A stretch of DNA of 64,000 nt from Streptomyces sp. NBC_01689 (GTDB lineage: Bacteria; Actinomycetota; Actinomycetes; Streptomycetales; Streptomycetaceae), in assembly GCF_036250675.1 (NCBI RefSeq), contig NZ_CP109592.1, positions 4,588,001 to 4,652,000 of the forward strand, written 5' to 3'. The translations under genes were made by a program, and so were the position numbers. The notes below the pieces were generated by a model. The model did no database searches and had not been told where the DNA came from. It saw only the letters and a program-made list of their open reading frames with translations. Positions 50,859 through 60,932 of the stretch are shown here, one piece after another. Every line of letters starts with the position of its first letter. Position 1 is the first letter of the stretch.

Positions 50859-51458
50859 ATGGGCGGCGACACCATGGACGGCACCAAGCGACAGCGCCGC
50901 GGGGACACCCGCCAGCGCATCCAGGACGTGGCCCTCGAACTCTTCTCCGAGCACGGCTACGAGAAGACCTCGCTGCGCGAGATCGCGGAGCACCTGGACG
51001 TCACCAAGGCGGCGCTGTACTACCACTTCAAGACCAAGGAAGACATCCTCAAGAGCCTCTTCCAAGATCTGTCCAGGCCCATGGACGAGCTGATCGAGTG
51101 GGGGCGGCAGCAGCCGCGCACGCTGGCGACGAAGCAGGAGATCCTGCACCGCTACAGCAACGCCCTCGCGGACGCGGCCCCGCTCTTCCGCTTCATGCAG
51201 GAGAACCAGGCCGCCGTCCGTGAGCTGCGCACCGGCGAGGACTTCAAGGACCGCATGCTCCGCATGATCGATCTGCTCAAGGAGCCGGACGCGGACCTGA
51301 CGAACCAGGTCCGCTGCATCAGCGCGCTGTTCTCGATGCACGCGGGGATGTTCATGCTGAAGGACGTCGAAGGCGACCCCGAGGAGAAGCGCAAGGCCAT
51401 CCTGGAGGTCGCCGTCGATCTGGTGACGCAGGCGCACAGCGGGCCTGTCGCCCCGTGA
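50859..51458 (+). CDS. TetR-family repressor of the divergent exporter
   Basis: 199 residues from the ATG at 50859; the open frame to 50730 starts inside the operator and lacks family character. Helix-turn-helix: RIQDVALELFSEHGYEKTSL, REIAEHLDVTKAALYYHFKT. The C-terminal domain (PLFRFMQENQAAVRELRTG) is of the TetR_C type that binds hydrophobic drugs. GGAG is upstream. Probably represses itself and the MFS gene. Confidence 0.9.
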   Translation: MGGDTMDGTKRQRRGDTRQRIQDVALELFSEHGYEKTSLREIAEHLDVTKAALYYHFKTKEDILKSLFQDLSRPMDELIEWGRQQPRTLATKQEILHRYSNALADAAPLFRFMQENQAAVRELRTGEDFKDRMLRMIDLLKEPDADLTNQVRCISALFSMHAGMFMLKDVEGDPEEKRKAILEVAVDLVTQAHSGPVAP

Positions 51459-51492
51459 ACCGTCACGCCTTCGAGGTCACACCCGGGGGTGC

Positions 51493-52140
51493 TTAGACCG
51501 TCACACCCTTGGAGCGCAGGAACGCGACCGGGTCGACGGCCGAGCCGTAGTTCGGGGTCGTACGGATCTCGAAGTGCAGGTGCGGCCCGCTGGAGTTCCC
51601 GGTGTTGCCCGACAGCGCTATGTGCTGACCGGTGGCGACGACCTGGCCTATCCGTACGTCGATACGGGAGAGGTGGGCGTACTGCGAGTACACGCCGTTG
51701 GCGTGCTTGATGACGATGGCGTTGCCGTACGCGGGACCGTCACCGGCGCCGTTGCCGCCGGCCTTGACGACCGTGCCGCCGTGCGCGGCGGACACGTCGG
51801 TGCCCTGCGGGACCGCGAAGTCCTGGCCGGAGTGCTTGTGGGCCCACATGCCGCCGGCCTGGTTGAAGGTGGCGGACAGGGTGTACTTCTTCACCGGGTC
51901 GATCCAGGACGCGGCCTTCTTGGCGGCGGCGTGCTCGGTCTTCGCGGCGGCCTTGGCCTGGGCGGCGGCCTGGGTCTGCAGGACACCGGCCGTCGTGCTG
52001 GTCGCGGCGCTGTCCAGGGTGCTGGCGGACGCGATCCCGGCGCCCAGCACGACCGAGGCACCCACCGAGGCGGCGAGGACGGCCGTCCGGCTACGCAGCA
52101 GGGACGTACGGGACTGACGGGACGTGACACGCTTCGACAT
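51493..52140 (-). CDS. Secreted M23-family peptidoglycan endopeptidase
   Basis: 215 residues. Signal peptide with basic start (MSKRVTSRQSRTSLLRSR) and hydrophobic core (TAVLAASVGASVVLGAGIA), likely cleaved after ASA. An Ala/Lys-rich spacer follows, then the LytM domain: HKHSGQDFAVPQGT (zinc His and Asp), YAHLSRIDV, and GNSSGPHLHFEIR (HxH). All metal ligands are intact. Cuts peptide cross-bridges. Follows a long gene-free leader region; convergent with the TetR gene. Confidence 0.93.
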   Translation of the reverse strand: MSKRVTSRQSRTSLLRSRTAVLAASVGASVVLGAGIASASTLDSAATSTTAGVLQTQAAAQAKAAAKTEHAAAKKAASWIDPVKKYTLSATFNQAGGMWAHKHSGQDFAVPQGTDVSAAHGGTVVKAGGNGAGDGPAYGNAIVIKHANGVYSQYAHLSRIDVRIGQVVATGQHIALSGNTGNSSGPHLHFEIRTTPNYGSAVDPVAFLRSKGVTV

Positions 52141-52957
52141 CTGAACCTCGTGGAGACGGGGACGGGGGGCTTGAACCCATCCGGAGCACGGTCGCTGCCG
52201 GAGGGGGCCATCCCTTGGTAACCCGGACCCCGGCGAATCCCCAAAGCCCCCTTCTACGACGCTAGGTCGTACTTGACCCCGAAACGACCGACTCCTTGAC
52301 AGACGCTACGTCCTGGCATGATTCGTCCGTTTTCTACGGAAGAAGTGAGGTTTAACCCCACTTCCGGCCCCGTACGACACGGCGGGAGCGGCCTCCCGGC
52401 GCGCCGCCACACCCACCCCTCGGACCCCTGTGGGAGCCCAACCCGAAAAGTCCGTTTTGCCCCCATGGACTTCTCCACTAACCTCCCTAGTACGGGACAA
52501 ATCGCCTGTGCGTCATGTCACCGCGGAGGCACCTGCGGAGCCTTGCCCGCCCCCTCTCCCGACCTCCCGCGCACCTCCGTTCCGAGGCGGTCAGGGCACC
52601 CGGCGGGGGCGGTGGGGAGGGGTGTTTTCGCACGGGACGTGCACCGGGGCACACACTCCGCGCACGGTGCCCGCCTCGCGTGCGGGCCGTGGCCACGCGG
52701 GGCCGACGGGTCGCGCACGCTTCCGTGTGGGGCTCGCGCGGGCGCGGTTCCGCACACGAACCTGGCCGGGCGCCGCGCAGCCTCGCGCGCGGACGGCAGG
52801 GGCTCCGGCGGAGGCCGATCGTCGCCCGCACCGCCGCCGCGGTCGCCCGTCGAGGACATCGGCCCGCCACCGCCCGCGACCGCGCCGCTCACCGTGGAGC
52901 ACGGGGCGCCGAAGTACCCCGTCCGGCACCCGACCACCGGGTGCCGAACTCCCCTCT

Positions 52958-53063
52958 CGGCGCCTGGCCGCCGGCCGCCTGTTCCCGCGAGGAGACCGCC
53001 GCGGGCCAGGAGCACCCCGGAAAGTACGGCGCCCGCGCCCACGAGACGCTGCACGCGCGGGCC
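52958..53063. repeat. 106-bp repeat, copy 1
   Basis: Begins CGGCGCCTGGCCGCCGGCCG, ends GACGCTGCACGCGCGGGCC. Closely matching copies at 53076-53181 and 53231-53336, all exactly 106 bp. Confidence 0.85.
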
Positions 53064-53075
53064 CATGGACCCGCC

Positions 53076-53181
53076 CGGCGCCTGGCCGCCGGCCGCCTGT
53101 TCCGGCGAGGGGACCGCAGCGGTCGAGGAGCACCTCGGGGAGCGCGGCGCCCGCGCCGACGAGACGCTGCACGCGCGGGCC
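53076..53181. repeat. 106-bp repeat, copy 2
   Basis: Same ends and length as copy 1; offset 118 bp. Its 3' flank GTCGACCCGCCCCGCCC is shared with copy 3, so copies 2 and 3 match over at least 123 bp. Confidence 0.85.
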
Positions 53182-53230
53182 GTCGACCCGCCCCGCCCAG
53201 CACACGGCCGCCGCGTGCCGAAGGCCCGCC

Positions 53231-53336
53231 CGGCGCCTGGCCGCCGGCCGCCTGCTCCGGCGAGGGGACCGCCGCGGACCAGGAGCACCTCGGGGAGCGC
53301 GGCGCCCGCGCCGACGAGACGCTGCACGCGCGGGCC
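53231..53336. repeat. 106-bp repeat, copy 3
   Basis: Same unit; offset 155 bp from copy 2. Offsets of 118 and 155 are not multiples of three, so the copies cannot share a reading frame. Confidence 0.85.
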
Positions 53337-53576
53337 GTCGACCCGCCCCGCCCCGCCGCGCCGCCTCCCGCAGGGTCGCGCCCGGACGCGGGCACTCCAC
53401 CCAGCGGCGTGACGCATGCGCCATGCCTCGGCGTCGCGCCGCCTCGCACCACGTCACACACGGCCGCCCGCCGATCCGGGGCCGGGACACGGGCCCGAAC
53501 GGCACGCGAAAGGGGCTGCCCCGGGACCGAAGTCCCGGGGCAGCCCCTTCTCTTGTACCGCGGCGAGCCCGGAGGG

Positions 53577-56102
<2,526 letters not shown>

Positions 56103-56532
56103 CGTTAATCGCTCCTCAGAGCGGTCAGGCAGTAAGGGGACGCTCCCCTCCCTGTCCTTCCGCAGCTTAGTCCCGCAAGCGGGGACCGCTCATTCCAACT
56201 GCCGACACCGTCCTTGGCCTCCTGACCCCGAACGCCGACATCTGCTCCAACCTGATGGTGCGAGACGATGTTCCCGCAGGCCAGGCAGATACCCTCATGA
56301 GCTGTACGCCGATGGCGAACGTGAGGTGCCCAGGCTCTGCGTGTCGCCCCTCCCACTAGGGATGTCTTACCCGTACGCACTGACACTCCATGCGGCGCGC
56401 ACGGGTTCCCTCCGCTACGGGCGAACATCGTTGCGCCGCCGATCGTCCCCGCACGCCCCCCGGTTCGGCACTCTGCGCTCATCACGAAACACCCAGCGTA
56501 ACTCTGGAGCCCTTCCGTCGGTTGCTCCTGTC
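56103..56532. other. Divergent intergenic region clpC / clpC-lsr2 linked protein
   Basis: 430 bp holding the clpC promoter and leader. A ClgR-like box is at 56304-56320. No ORF of family character was seen. Confidence 0.6.
56304..56320. promoter_or_regulatory. ClgR-type operator upstream of clpC
   Basis: Minus-strand GTTCGCCATCGGCGTAC fits the ClgR pattern CGC-N5-GCG with GTTCGCY upstream. It is about 200 bp upstream of the clpC ATG, with a -10-like TATCTG about 20 bp downstream. ClgR activates clp genes in Streptomyces and relatives. Confidence 0.7.
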
Positions 56533-57276
56533 ATGGTTCCCACTGTCCCCCTTCCTCGCCGCCCGCTCGACCCGAGCGACCGGACGCGGCGGTGGTACGA
56601 GACCGAACTGGGCTGGACGACGGTGCCCGGCGCACCGGTGCGACTGGCCACCGGAATGCGCTTCGACGTGCTGGAAGTCCCTGCGGAGGCGGGATTCGCG
56701 GCGCTGCGGCACCTGGGCCCGACGTCTCCGGTGGCCTTGCACAGAAACCTGCCGGAACGGCGTGGTGGTCCAGGGGGTTCAGGGGTGTCCCAGGTATCCG
56801 GGGCGTCCGGGGTTTCCGGGTGGCGGGGTTCCGCGGATTCCGGCGGTTCCGGGGGCCGCCCGGGGGACGCGGCGGCCGGATCCGGGGGCCGGCCCGGGCG
56901 GCGCGGGGCACGGATGCGGCTGCTGGTGGCCGAGGGGAGCGCGGAGGAGCTGCCGGGGCTGCTCGACTGGCTGGAGTGGGGCACCGTCCCGCTGGATCTC
57001 ACGGCGATCGGCGCGGGCGGGAGCATCGGGGCTCCGCTGCCGCCGGGGATGCCCGAAGGACCGCTTCGAGCGGGAGCGCCCGGTCCGCAGGGGGCCGCCG
57101 TCTGGCTGCGGCCCCCTGAGCCGGGGTGCGAGGTGGAACCCTCGCTGCCGACCCTGTCGGCCATGGGGGGCGGTGGGGGCGCCCCCGATCTCGTACGGCT
57201 CGTGGAGACGATGGCGACCCACTGCCACCGCATCCGGCTGCGGCGCGCGTGCGCTCAGCCGTTGGCGTTCTCGTAG
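56533..57276 (+). CDS. Conserved protein linked to clpC and lsr2, primase/polymerase-like N-terminus
   Basis: 247 residues from the ATG at 56533. The N-terminal block (RFDVLEVPAEAGFAALRHLG, PTSPVALH) and the C-terminal block (LLVAEGSAEELPGLLDWLEW, VPLDLTAIGAGG) resemble part of the bifunctional primase/polymerase fold seen in Streptomyces proteins at this position, but catalytic residues are not evident. Residues about 75-127 are a Gly/Ser-rich insertion. Its end overlaps the convergent lsr2 end by 22 bp. Function unknown. Confidence 0.7.
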   Translation: MVPTVPLPRRPLDPSDRTRRWYETELGWTTVPGAPVRLATGMRFDVLEVPAEAGFAALRHLGPTSPVALHRNLPERRGGPGGSGVSQVSGASGVSGWRGSADSGGSGGRPGDAAAGSGGRPGRRGARMRLLVAEGSAEELPGLLDWLEWGTVPLDLTAIGAGGSIGAPLPPGMPEGPLRAGAPGPQGAAVWLRPPEPGCEVEPSLPTLSAMGGGGGAPDLVRLVETMATHCHRIRLRRACAQPLAFS

Positions 57277-57590
57277 GCCTCGCGAATTTGCGCGGGAACG
57301 CGGCCACGGTCGTTGACCTCGTAACCGTTCTCCTTCGCCCACGCGCGGATCTGCGCGGTGTCCTGGCTGCCACCGGAAGCGGCGCGGGTCTTTCCGCGTC
57401 CGCCCGAAGCGCGGCCACCGGTACGACGCCCGCCCTTCACGTAGGCGTCGAGAAGACCACGCAGCTTGTCCGCATTGGCGGTCGTGAGATCGATCTCGTA
57501 GGTCTTGCCGTCCAACGCGAACGTCACGGTCTCGTCCGCCTCGCCACCGTCGAGGTCGTCGACAAGAAGGACCTGAACCTTCTGTGCCAC
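57255..57590 (-). CDS. lsr2: Nucleoid-associated protein Lsr2
   Basis: H-NS-like silencer of AT-rich DNA. 111 residues from the GTG at 57590, with AAAGGAAAT upstream; the open frame upstream adds residues (MKGNP) absent from the family. N-terminal dimerisation region QKVQVLLVDDLDGGEADETV, basic linker (KGGRRTGGRASGGRGKTRAA), C-terminal DNA-binding domain with WAKENGYEVNDRGRVPAQI (the RGR minor-groove hook). Standard length. Confidence 0.97.
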   Translation of the reverse strand: MAQKVQVLLVDDLDGGEADETVTFALDGKTYEIDLTTANADKLRGLLDAYVKGGRRTGGRASGGRGKTRAASGGSQDTAQIRAWAKENGYEVNDRGRVPAQIREAYENANG

Positions 57591-57663
57591 CGGATTTCCT
57601 TTCATCGATAACGTGAGGGCCGAGGACCGCGGCGTCGGCCGCCGTTTCGCGTCCCCTGTTATA

Positions 57664-57679
57664 TGCAGTACTGCAGTAC
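57664..57679. promoter_or_regulatory. Overlapping palindromes upstream of lsr2
   Basis: TGCAGTACTGCA (57664-57675) and GTACTGCAGTAC (57668-57679), each a perfect 12-bp palindrome, overlap; they form a tandem TGCAGTAC. About 75 bp upstream of the lsr2 GTG. Possible operator. Confidence 0.55.
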
Positions 57680-57816
57680 GTCGGAAAGCAAACCGCTTTT
57701 GCTGGAAAAACACAAACCCCTGGCGGAGACTCGGGGGCCGCTGGAAGCCCGGAAACGTGCGCGTTTCGGACATAGGGAACGCGGGCAAGGCGGTCCGGCG
57801 GAATAGTGGCCGGCGA

Positions 57817-58374
57817 TCACAGATGCAGAAGCATCCGGCTGTTGCCCAAGGTGTTCGGTTTCACTCGTTCGAGGCCGAGGAACTCCGCGACGCCCTCGTC
57901 ATAGGAACGCAGCAGCTCGGCGTACACATCGGTGTCGACCGGCGTCTCACCGATCTCCACGAAGCCGTGCTTCGCGAAGAAGTCCACTTCGAAGGTGAGA
58001 CAGAAAACGCGGCGAACGCCGAGCCAGCGGGCGGTGTGCAGCAACTTCTCCAGCAACTGATGACCGACTCCCGCGCCCTTGACCGCGGGGTTCACCGCGA
58101 GAGTGCGCACTTCCGCGAGGTCTTCCCACATCACGTGCAGCGCTCCGCAGCCGACGACCTCGGCGTTGTCGTCGCGTTCGGCCACCCAGAACTCCTGGAT
58201 GTCCTCGTAAAGCGTCACCGTGGCTTTGTCGAGCAGGATGCGCTGTCGGACGTTCGCGTCGAGGAGGCGGCGCACCGCCGGGACATCGCCGGTCCTGGCC
58301 CGCCGGACGGTGATGGCTTTCGCGGTGTCTCCGGGATGCGGCGCGGGCCGCCGCGCCGGATGCTCTGCTGGCAT
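57817..58374 (-). CDS. GNAT acetyltransferase, amino-acid N-acetyltransferase-like
   Basis: 185 residues. Acetyl-CoA pyrophosphate loop AVNPAVKGAGVGHQLLEKLL, then RRVFCLTFEVDFFAKHGFVE. This is the short ArgA type also found in mycobacteria, which acetylates glutamate for arginine synthesis; the substrate is inferred from similarity. The gene is downstream of BlaI-like on the same strand. Confidence 0.8.
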   Translation of the reverse strand: MPAEHPARRPAPHPGDTAKAITVRRARTGDVPAVRRLLDANVRQRILLDKATVTLYEDIQEFWVAERDDNAEVVGCGALHVMWEDLAEVRTLAVNPAVKGAGVGHQLLEKLLHTARWLGVRRVFCLTFEVDFFAKHGFVEIGETPVDTDVYAELLRSYDEGVAEFLGLERVKPNTLGNSRMLLHL

Positions 58375-58383
58375 GAGCGGACG

Positions 58384-58947
58384 CTATCGCCCGGTGCCGT
58401 CGGGGTCCGCGGCGGGGTTCTCGCCGCCCGGCTTCTCACCCGCGTTCCCGGCCCGGTTCTCGCCGCCCGGCTTCTCCGCCGCGTTCTCGTCCGGCTTCGC
58501 GGGCGACTTCTCGTCGCGCTTCTCGTCGCGCTTCTCACCGGAAGCTTCCGGAGGCGCCGGTGTTTCGGCATCGGCCGGGCCTTCTTCGGGACCCTGCACG
58601 ATACGCATGGCGTCGCGCAGCGCATGACGCTGTTCCTGGCTCATCATGCCGAAGAAGGCGACGAGAGCCGCCGCGGGGTTGTCACTCTGGGACCATGCGT
58701 CGTTCATGAGGGCCGCGGAGTAGGCGGCACGCGTGGACACCGCCTCATATCGATAGGCCCGGCCTTCCGCCTCACGGCGCACCCAGCCCTTCTGATGGAG
58801 ATTGTCCAAAACGGTCATCACCGTGGTGTACGCGATGGACCGTTCCTGCTGAAGGTCTTCCAGGACTTCTCGAACGGTCACCGGGCGGTTCCACTTCCAC
58901 ACCCGCGTCATGACCGAGTCTTCGAGTTCTCCCAATGGGCGAGGCAC
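58384..58947 (-). CDS. BlaI/MecI-type transcriptional regulator
   Basis: 187 residues. N-terminal winged helix of the penicillinase-repressor family (MPRPLGELEDSVMTRVWKWN, VREVLEDLQQERSIAYTTVM, TVLDNLHQKGWVRREAEGRA). Its C-terminus (from about 118) is a long Glu/Lys/Pro/Asn-rich low-complexity tail (GEKRDEKRDEKSPAKPDENA) absent from BlaI itself. No BlaR/MecR sensor is adjacent. Nine bases separate it from the acetyltransferase. Confidence 0.88.
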   Translation of the reverse strand: MPRPLGELEDSVMTRVWKWNRPVTVREVLEDLQQERSIAYTTVMTVLDNLHQKGWVRREAEGRAYRYEAVSTRAAYSAALMNDAWSQSDNPAAALVAFFGMMSQEQRHALRDAMRIVQGPEEGPADAETPAPPEASGEKRDEKRDEKSPAKPDENAAEKPGGENRAGNAGEKPGGENPAADPDGTGR

Positions 58948-58975
58948 AGCTCAGAACAATAGTGGGAGATCGGCA

Positions 58976-59018
58976 ACAAAAAGGGCGTACGACTCGAAAA
59001 ACGTATGAGTCGTACGCC
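58976..59018 (-). terminator. Rho-independent terminator upstream of the BlaI-type gene
   Basis: 12-bp perfect stem GGCGTACGACTC / GAGTCGTACGCC (58984-58995 / 59007-59018) with an 11-nt loop, followed on the minus strand by CTTTTTGTTG. Ends the transcript of the small membrane gene at 59057. Confidence 0.95.
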
Positions 59019-59056
59019 GATCCGTCCGCGGACGGGGCCCAGGAGGGGCCGGTCGC

Positions 59057-59236
59057 TCAGGCCTCGGAGTCCCGGGAGGCCTGGCGGGCGCCGTCCGCGC
59101 GCGCGAGGGCGGCGTCGACGACCGCGTCCTCCTTGGACTTGTTGGCACCGCCCTGGGTCTTGACGATCGTCACGATCAGCCCGATGAAGAACACGGCCAT
59201 CACTACGGGGGGCACGAGCGCGGAGACATAGTCCAT
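59057..59236 (-). CDS. 59-residue membrane protein
   Basis: MDYVSALVPPVVMAVFFIGL, IVTIVKTQGGANKSKEDAVV, then DAALARADGARQASRDSEA. One N-terminal membrane helix (about 5-27) and a polar, charged C-terminal half. A small conserved actinobacterial gene with no assigned function. It ends just before a strong terminator; it lies 14 bp from the next gene on the same strand. Confidence 0.75.
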   Translation of the reverse strand: MDYVSALVPPVVMAVFFIGLIVTIVKTQGGANKSKEDAVVDAALARADGARQASRDSEA

Positions 59237-59249
59237 GCCTCCAGAGTAG

Positions 59250-59903
59250 CTAGCCCGCCGCGAGCTGCTGAGGGGGGTTCACCGGTGGCGGCACCGGCTT
59301 GCGCCGGGGCGGGAAGACCTCGCCCGGCGTGGGGATCGGCCGGTCGGGGCGCGGGCCCCTGCCCGGAGGGTTCGGTTTCGGGTCGGCGGCGGGCCGGTCC
59401 GCCGGTTTGCGGACCGGCTCGTCGGGGCCCCCGTGCGGCGCCAGGCCTCCCCGCAGCGCGGTCAGGCGGGTACGGGACGCCGGAACCGTGGGAGTGCCCG
59501 TGCGGCTCGCCAGGCGGGCCGCGACGTCCCGTTCGGCGAGGTCGCAGCAGCGCTCCAGGAGGGCGGCCGCGGCGGGGGTGCCGCGCAGGGCGCGCAGGGC
59601 GGCGAGATCGTCCGGATTCGGCCGGTAGCCGGTGGCCAGGGCTTCCTCCAGGAGGACGAGGTAGCCGGCGGCCGTGCCGGGCAGCGCGGCCCGGTAGCGG
59701 GAGAGGTCGGCCAGCAGGAAGGCCCGGAGCCTGGCTCCCTCGCGGGCGGCCTCGTCGACGGATTCGGCGAGCCGGAGGCAGTCCTGGACGTCTTCGGCCG
59801 AGGCGGGGGCGGGATGGAGGGCGAGGGCGAGAGCGCGACGGAGCACACGCAACTCCTGCGCACCGAACGCCATGCCGCCGCGGGATCCGTAGGGCGTGGG
59901 CAT
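59250..59903 (-). CDS. Hypothetical protein with a helical N-terminus and Pro-rich tail
   Basis: 217 residues. Residues 1-135 look all-helical (LRVLRRALALALHPAPASAE, DVQDCLRLAESVDEAAREGA); 150-217 is Pro/Arg/Gly-rich and probably disordered (ADPKPNPPGRGPRPDRPIPT). Codon pattern looks coding. No family recognised beyond a general Streptomyces hypothetical. Confidence 0.65.
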   Translation of the reverse strand: MPTPYGSRGGMAFGAQELRVLRRALALALHPAPASAEDVQDCLRLAESVDEAAREGARLRAFLLADLSRYRAALPGTAAGYLVLLEEALATGYRPNPDDLAALRALRGTPAAAALLERCCDLAERDVAARLASRTGTPTVPASRTRLTALRGGLAPHGGPDEPVRKPADRPAADPKPNPPGRGPRPDRPIPTPGEVFPPRRKPVPPPVNPPQQLAAG

Positions 59904-60129
59904 GCCGTGACGATACGCGCTAATCAGACAAAATCCGCCATATCCCCCTACGCGTGTCCTGGCCCCGGCCCATCTCCCGGTGGCTCCGCCTCCCGGGCCT
60001 CCCCGCCGCGGGCTGCCGCCTCCGACCCGCGCATCGCCGGAAGGGCTCGGACCGTTCGGCCGACGACCGCACCCGCCAAAGGCTGCCGCCCCCGGGAACG
60101 GGACAGGCAGGGGCGGCCGGAGTGCCTCC

Positions 60130-60927
60130 TCAGGTGCGGGAGACGTTGCGTTCGTAGACCAGGCGGAGACCGATCAGCGTGAGCCACGGCTCGTGTTCGT
60201 CGATGACCGAGGACTCGCCCAGGACCATCGGCGCGAGACCGCCGGTCGCGATGACGGTGACATCGTCCGGATCCACGGCGAGCTCCCGCACCATCCGGTT
60301 GACGACGCCGTCCACCTGTCCCGCGAACCCGTAGATGATCCCGGACTGCATCGCCTCGACGGTGTTCTTGCCGATCACCGCCCGCGGCCGGGCCACCTCG
60401 ATCTTGCGCAGCTGGGCCCCCTTGACCCCGAGCGCGTCGACGGAGATCTCGATGCCGGGCGCGATGACGCCGCCCACGTACTCGCCCCGGGCGCTGACCG
60501 CGTCGAACGTGGTCGCCGTGCCGAAGTCGACGACGATCGCCGGCCCCCCGTAGAGCTCGACGGCCGCGACCGCGTTGATGATGCGGTCCGCGCCGACCTC
60601 CTTCGGGTTGTCGGTGAGGATCGGCACGCCCGTCTTGACGCCGGGCTCGACCAGGACGGCCGGGACGTCGCCGTAGTAGCGGCGGGTGACCTCACGCAGT
60701 TCGTGCAGCACGGACGGGACGGTCGCGCAGATCGCGATGCCGTCGATGCCGTCGCCGAGTTCCTCGCCGAGCAGCGGGTGCATGCCCATCAGGCCCTGGA
60801 GGAGGACGGCGAGCTCGTCGGCGGTGCGGCGGGCGTCGGTGGAGATGCGCCAGTGCTCGACGATCTCCTCGCCGTCGAAGAGGCCGAGGACCGTGTGGGT
60901 GTTGCCGACGTCGATGGTGAGGAGCAT
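60130..60927 (-). CDS. coaX: Type III pantothenate kinase
   Basis: First step of CoA synthesis. 265 residues from the ATG at 60927. P-loop TIDVGNTHTVLGLF, adenosine motif DFGTATTFDAVS, and VIATGGLAPM; LITDNP-type PILTDNPKEVGADRI is also present. Downstream of nadC with a 5-bp gap, ending the panC-nadB-nadC-coaX operon. Confidence 0.95.
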   Translation of the reverse strand: MLLTIDVGNTHTVLGLFDGEEIVEHWRISTDARRTADELAVLLQGLMGMHPLLGEELGDGIDGIAICATVPSVLHELREVTRRYYGDVPAVLVEPGVKTGVPILTDNPKEVGADRIINAVAAVELYGGPAIVVDFGTATTFDAVSARGEYVGGVIAPGIEISVDALGVKGAQLRKIEVARPRAVIGKNTVEAMQSGIIYGFAGQVDGVVNRMVRELAVDPDDVTVIATGGLAPMVLGESSVIDEHEPWLTLIGLRLVYERNVSRT

Positions 60928-60932
60928 GGGTG

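Larger units (their letters stand above)
52141..53576. other. 1.4-kb gene-free GC-rich region between the M23 and clpC genes
   Basis: No ORF here has Streptomyces-like codon structure: open frames exist on both strands, are Arg/Ala/Pro/Gly-rich and change frame across internal repeats. It holds the M23 promoter and leader (about 52141-52330), a less GC-rich stretch near 52310-52510 and the 106-bp repeat array (52958-53336). A long hairpin is not seen. Confidence 0.7.

Noticed and set aside
52141..52330. c-di-AMP (ydaO-yuaA) riboswitch before the M23 gene
   Set aside because: Some G-rich and GGGTT/GAGGTT fragments are reminiscent, but I could not align the consensus core; kept only as a low-level finding.
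52958..53336. CRISPR array
   Set aside because: Three 106-bp repeats with 12- and 49-bp gaps and no cas genes; does not fit repeat/spacer sizes.
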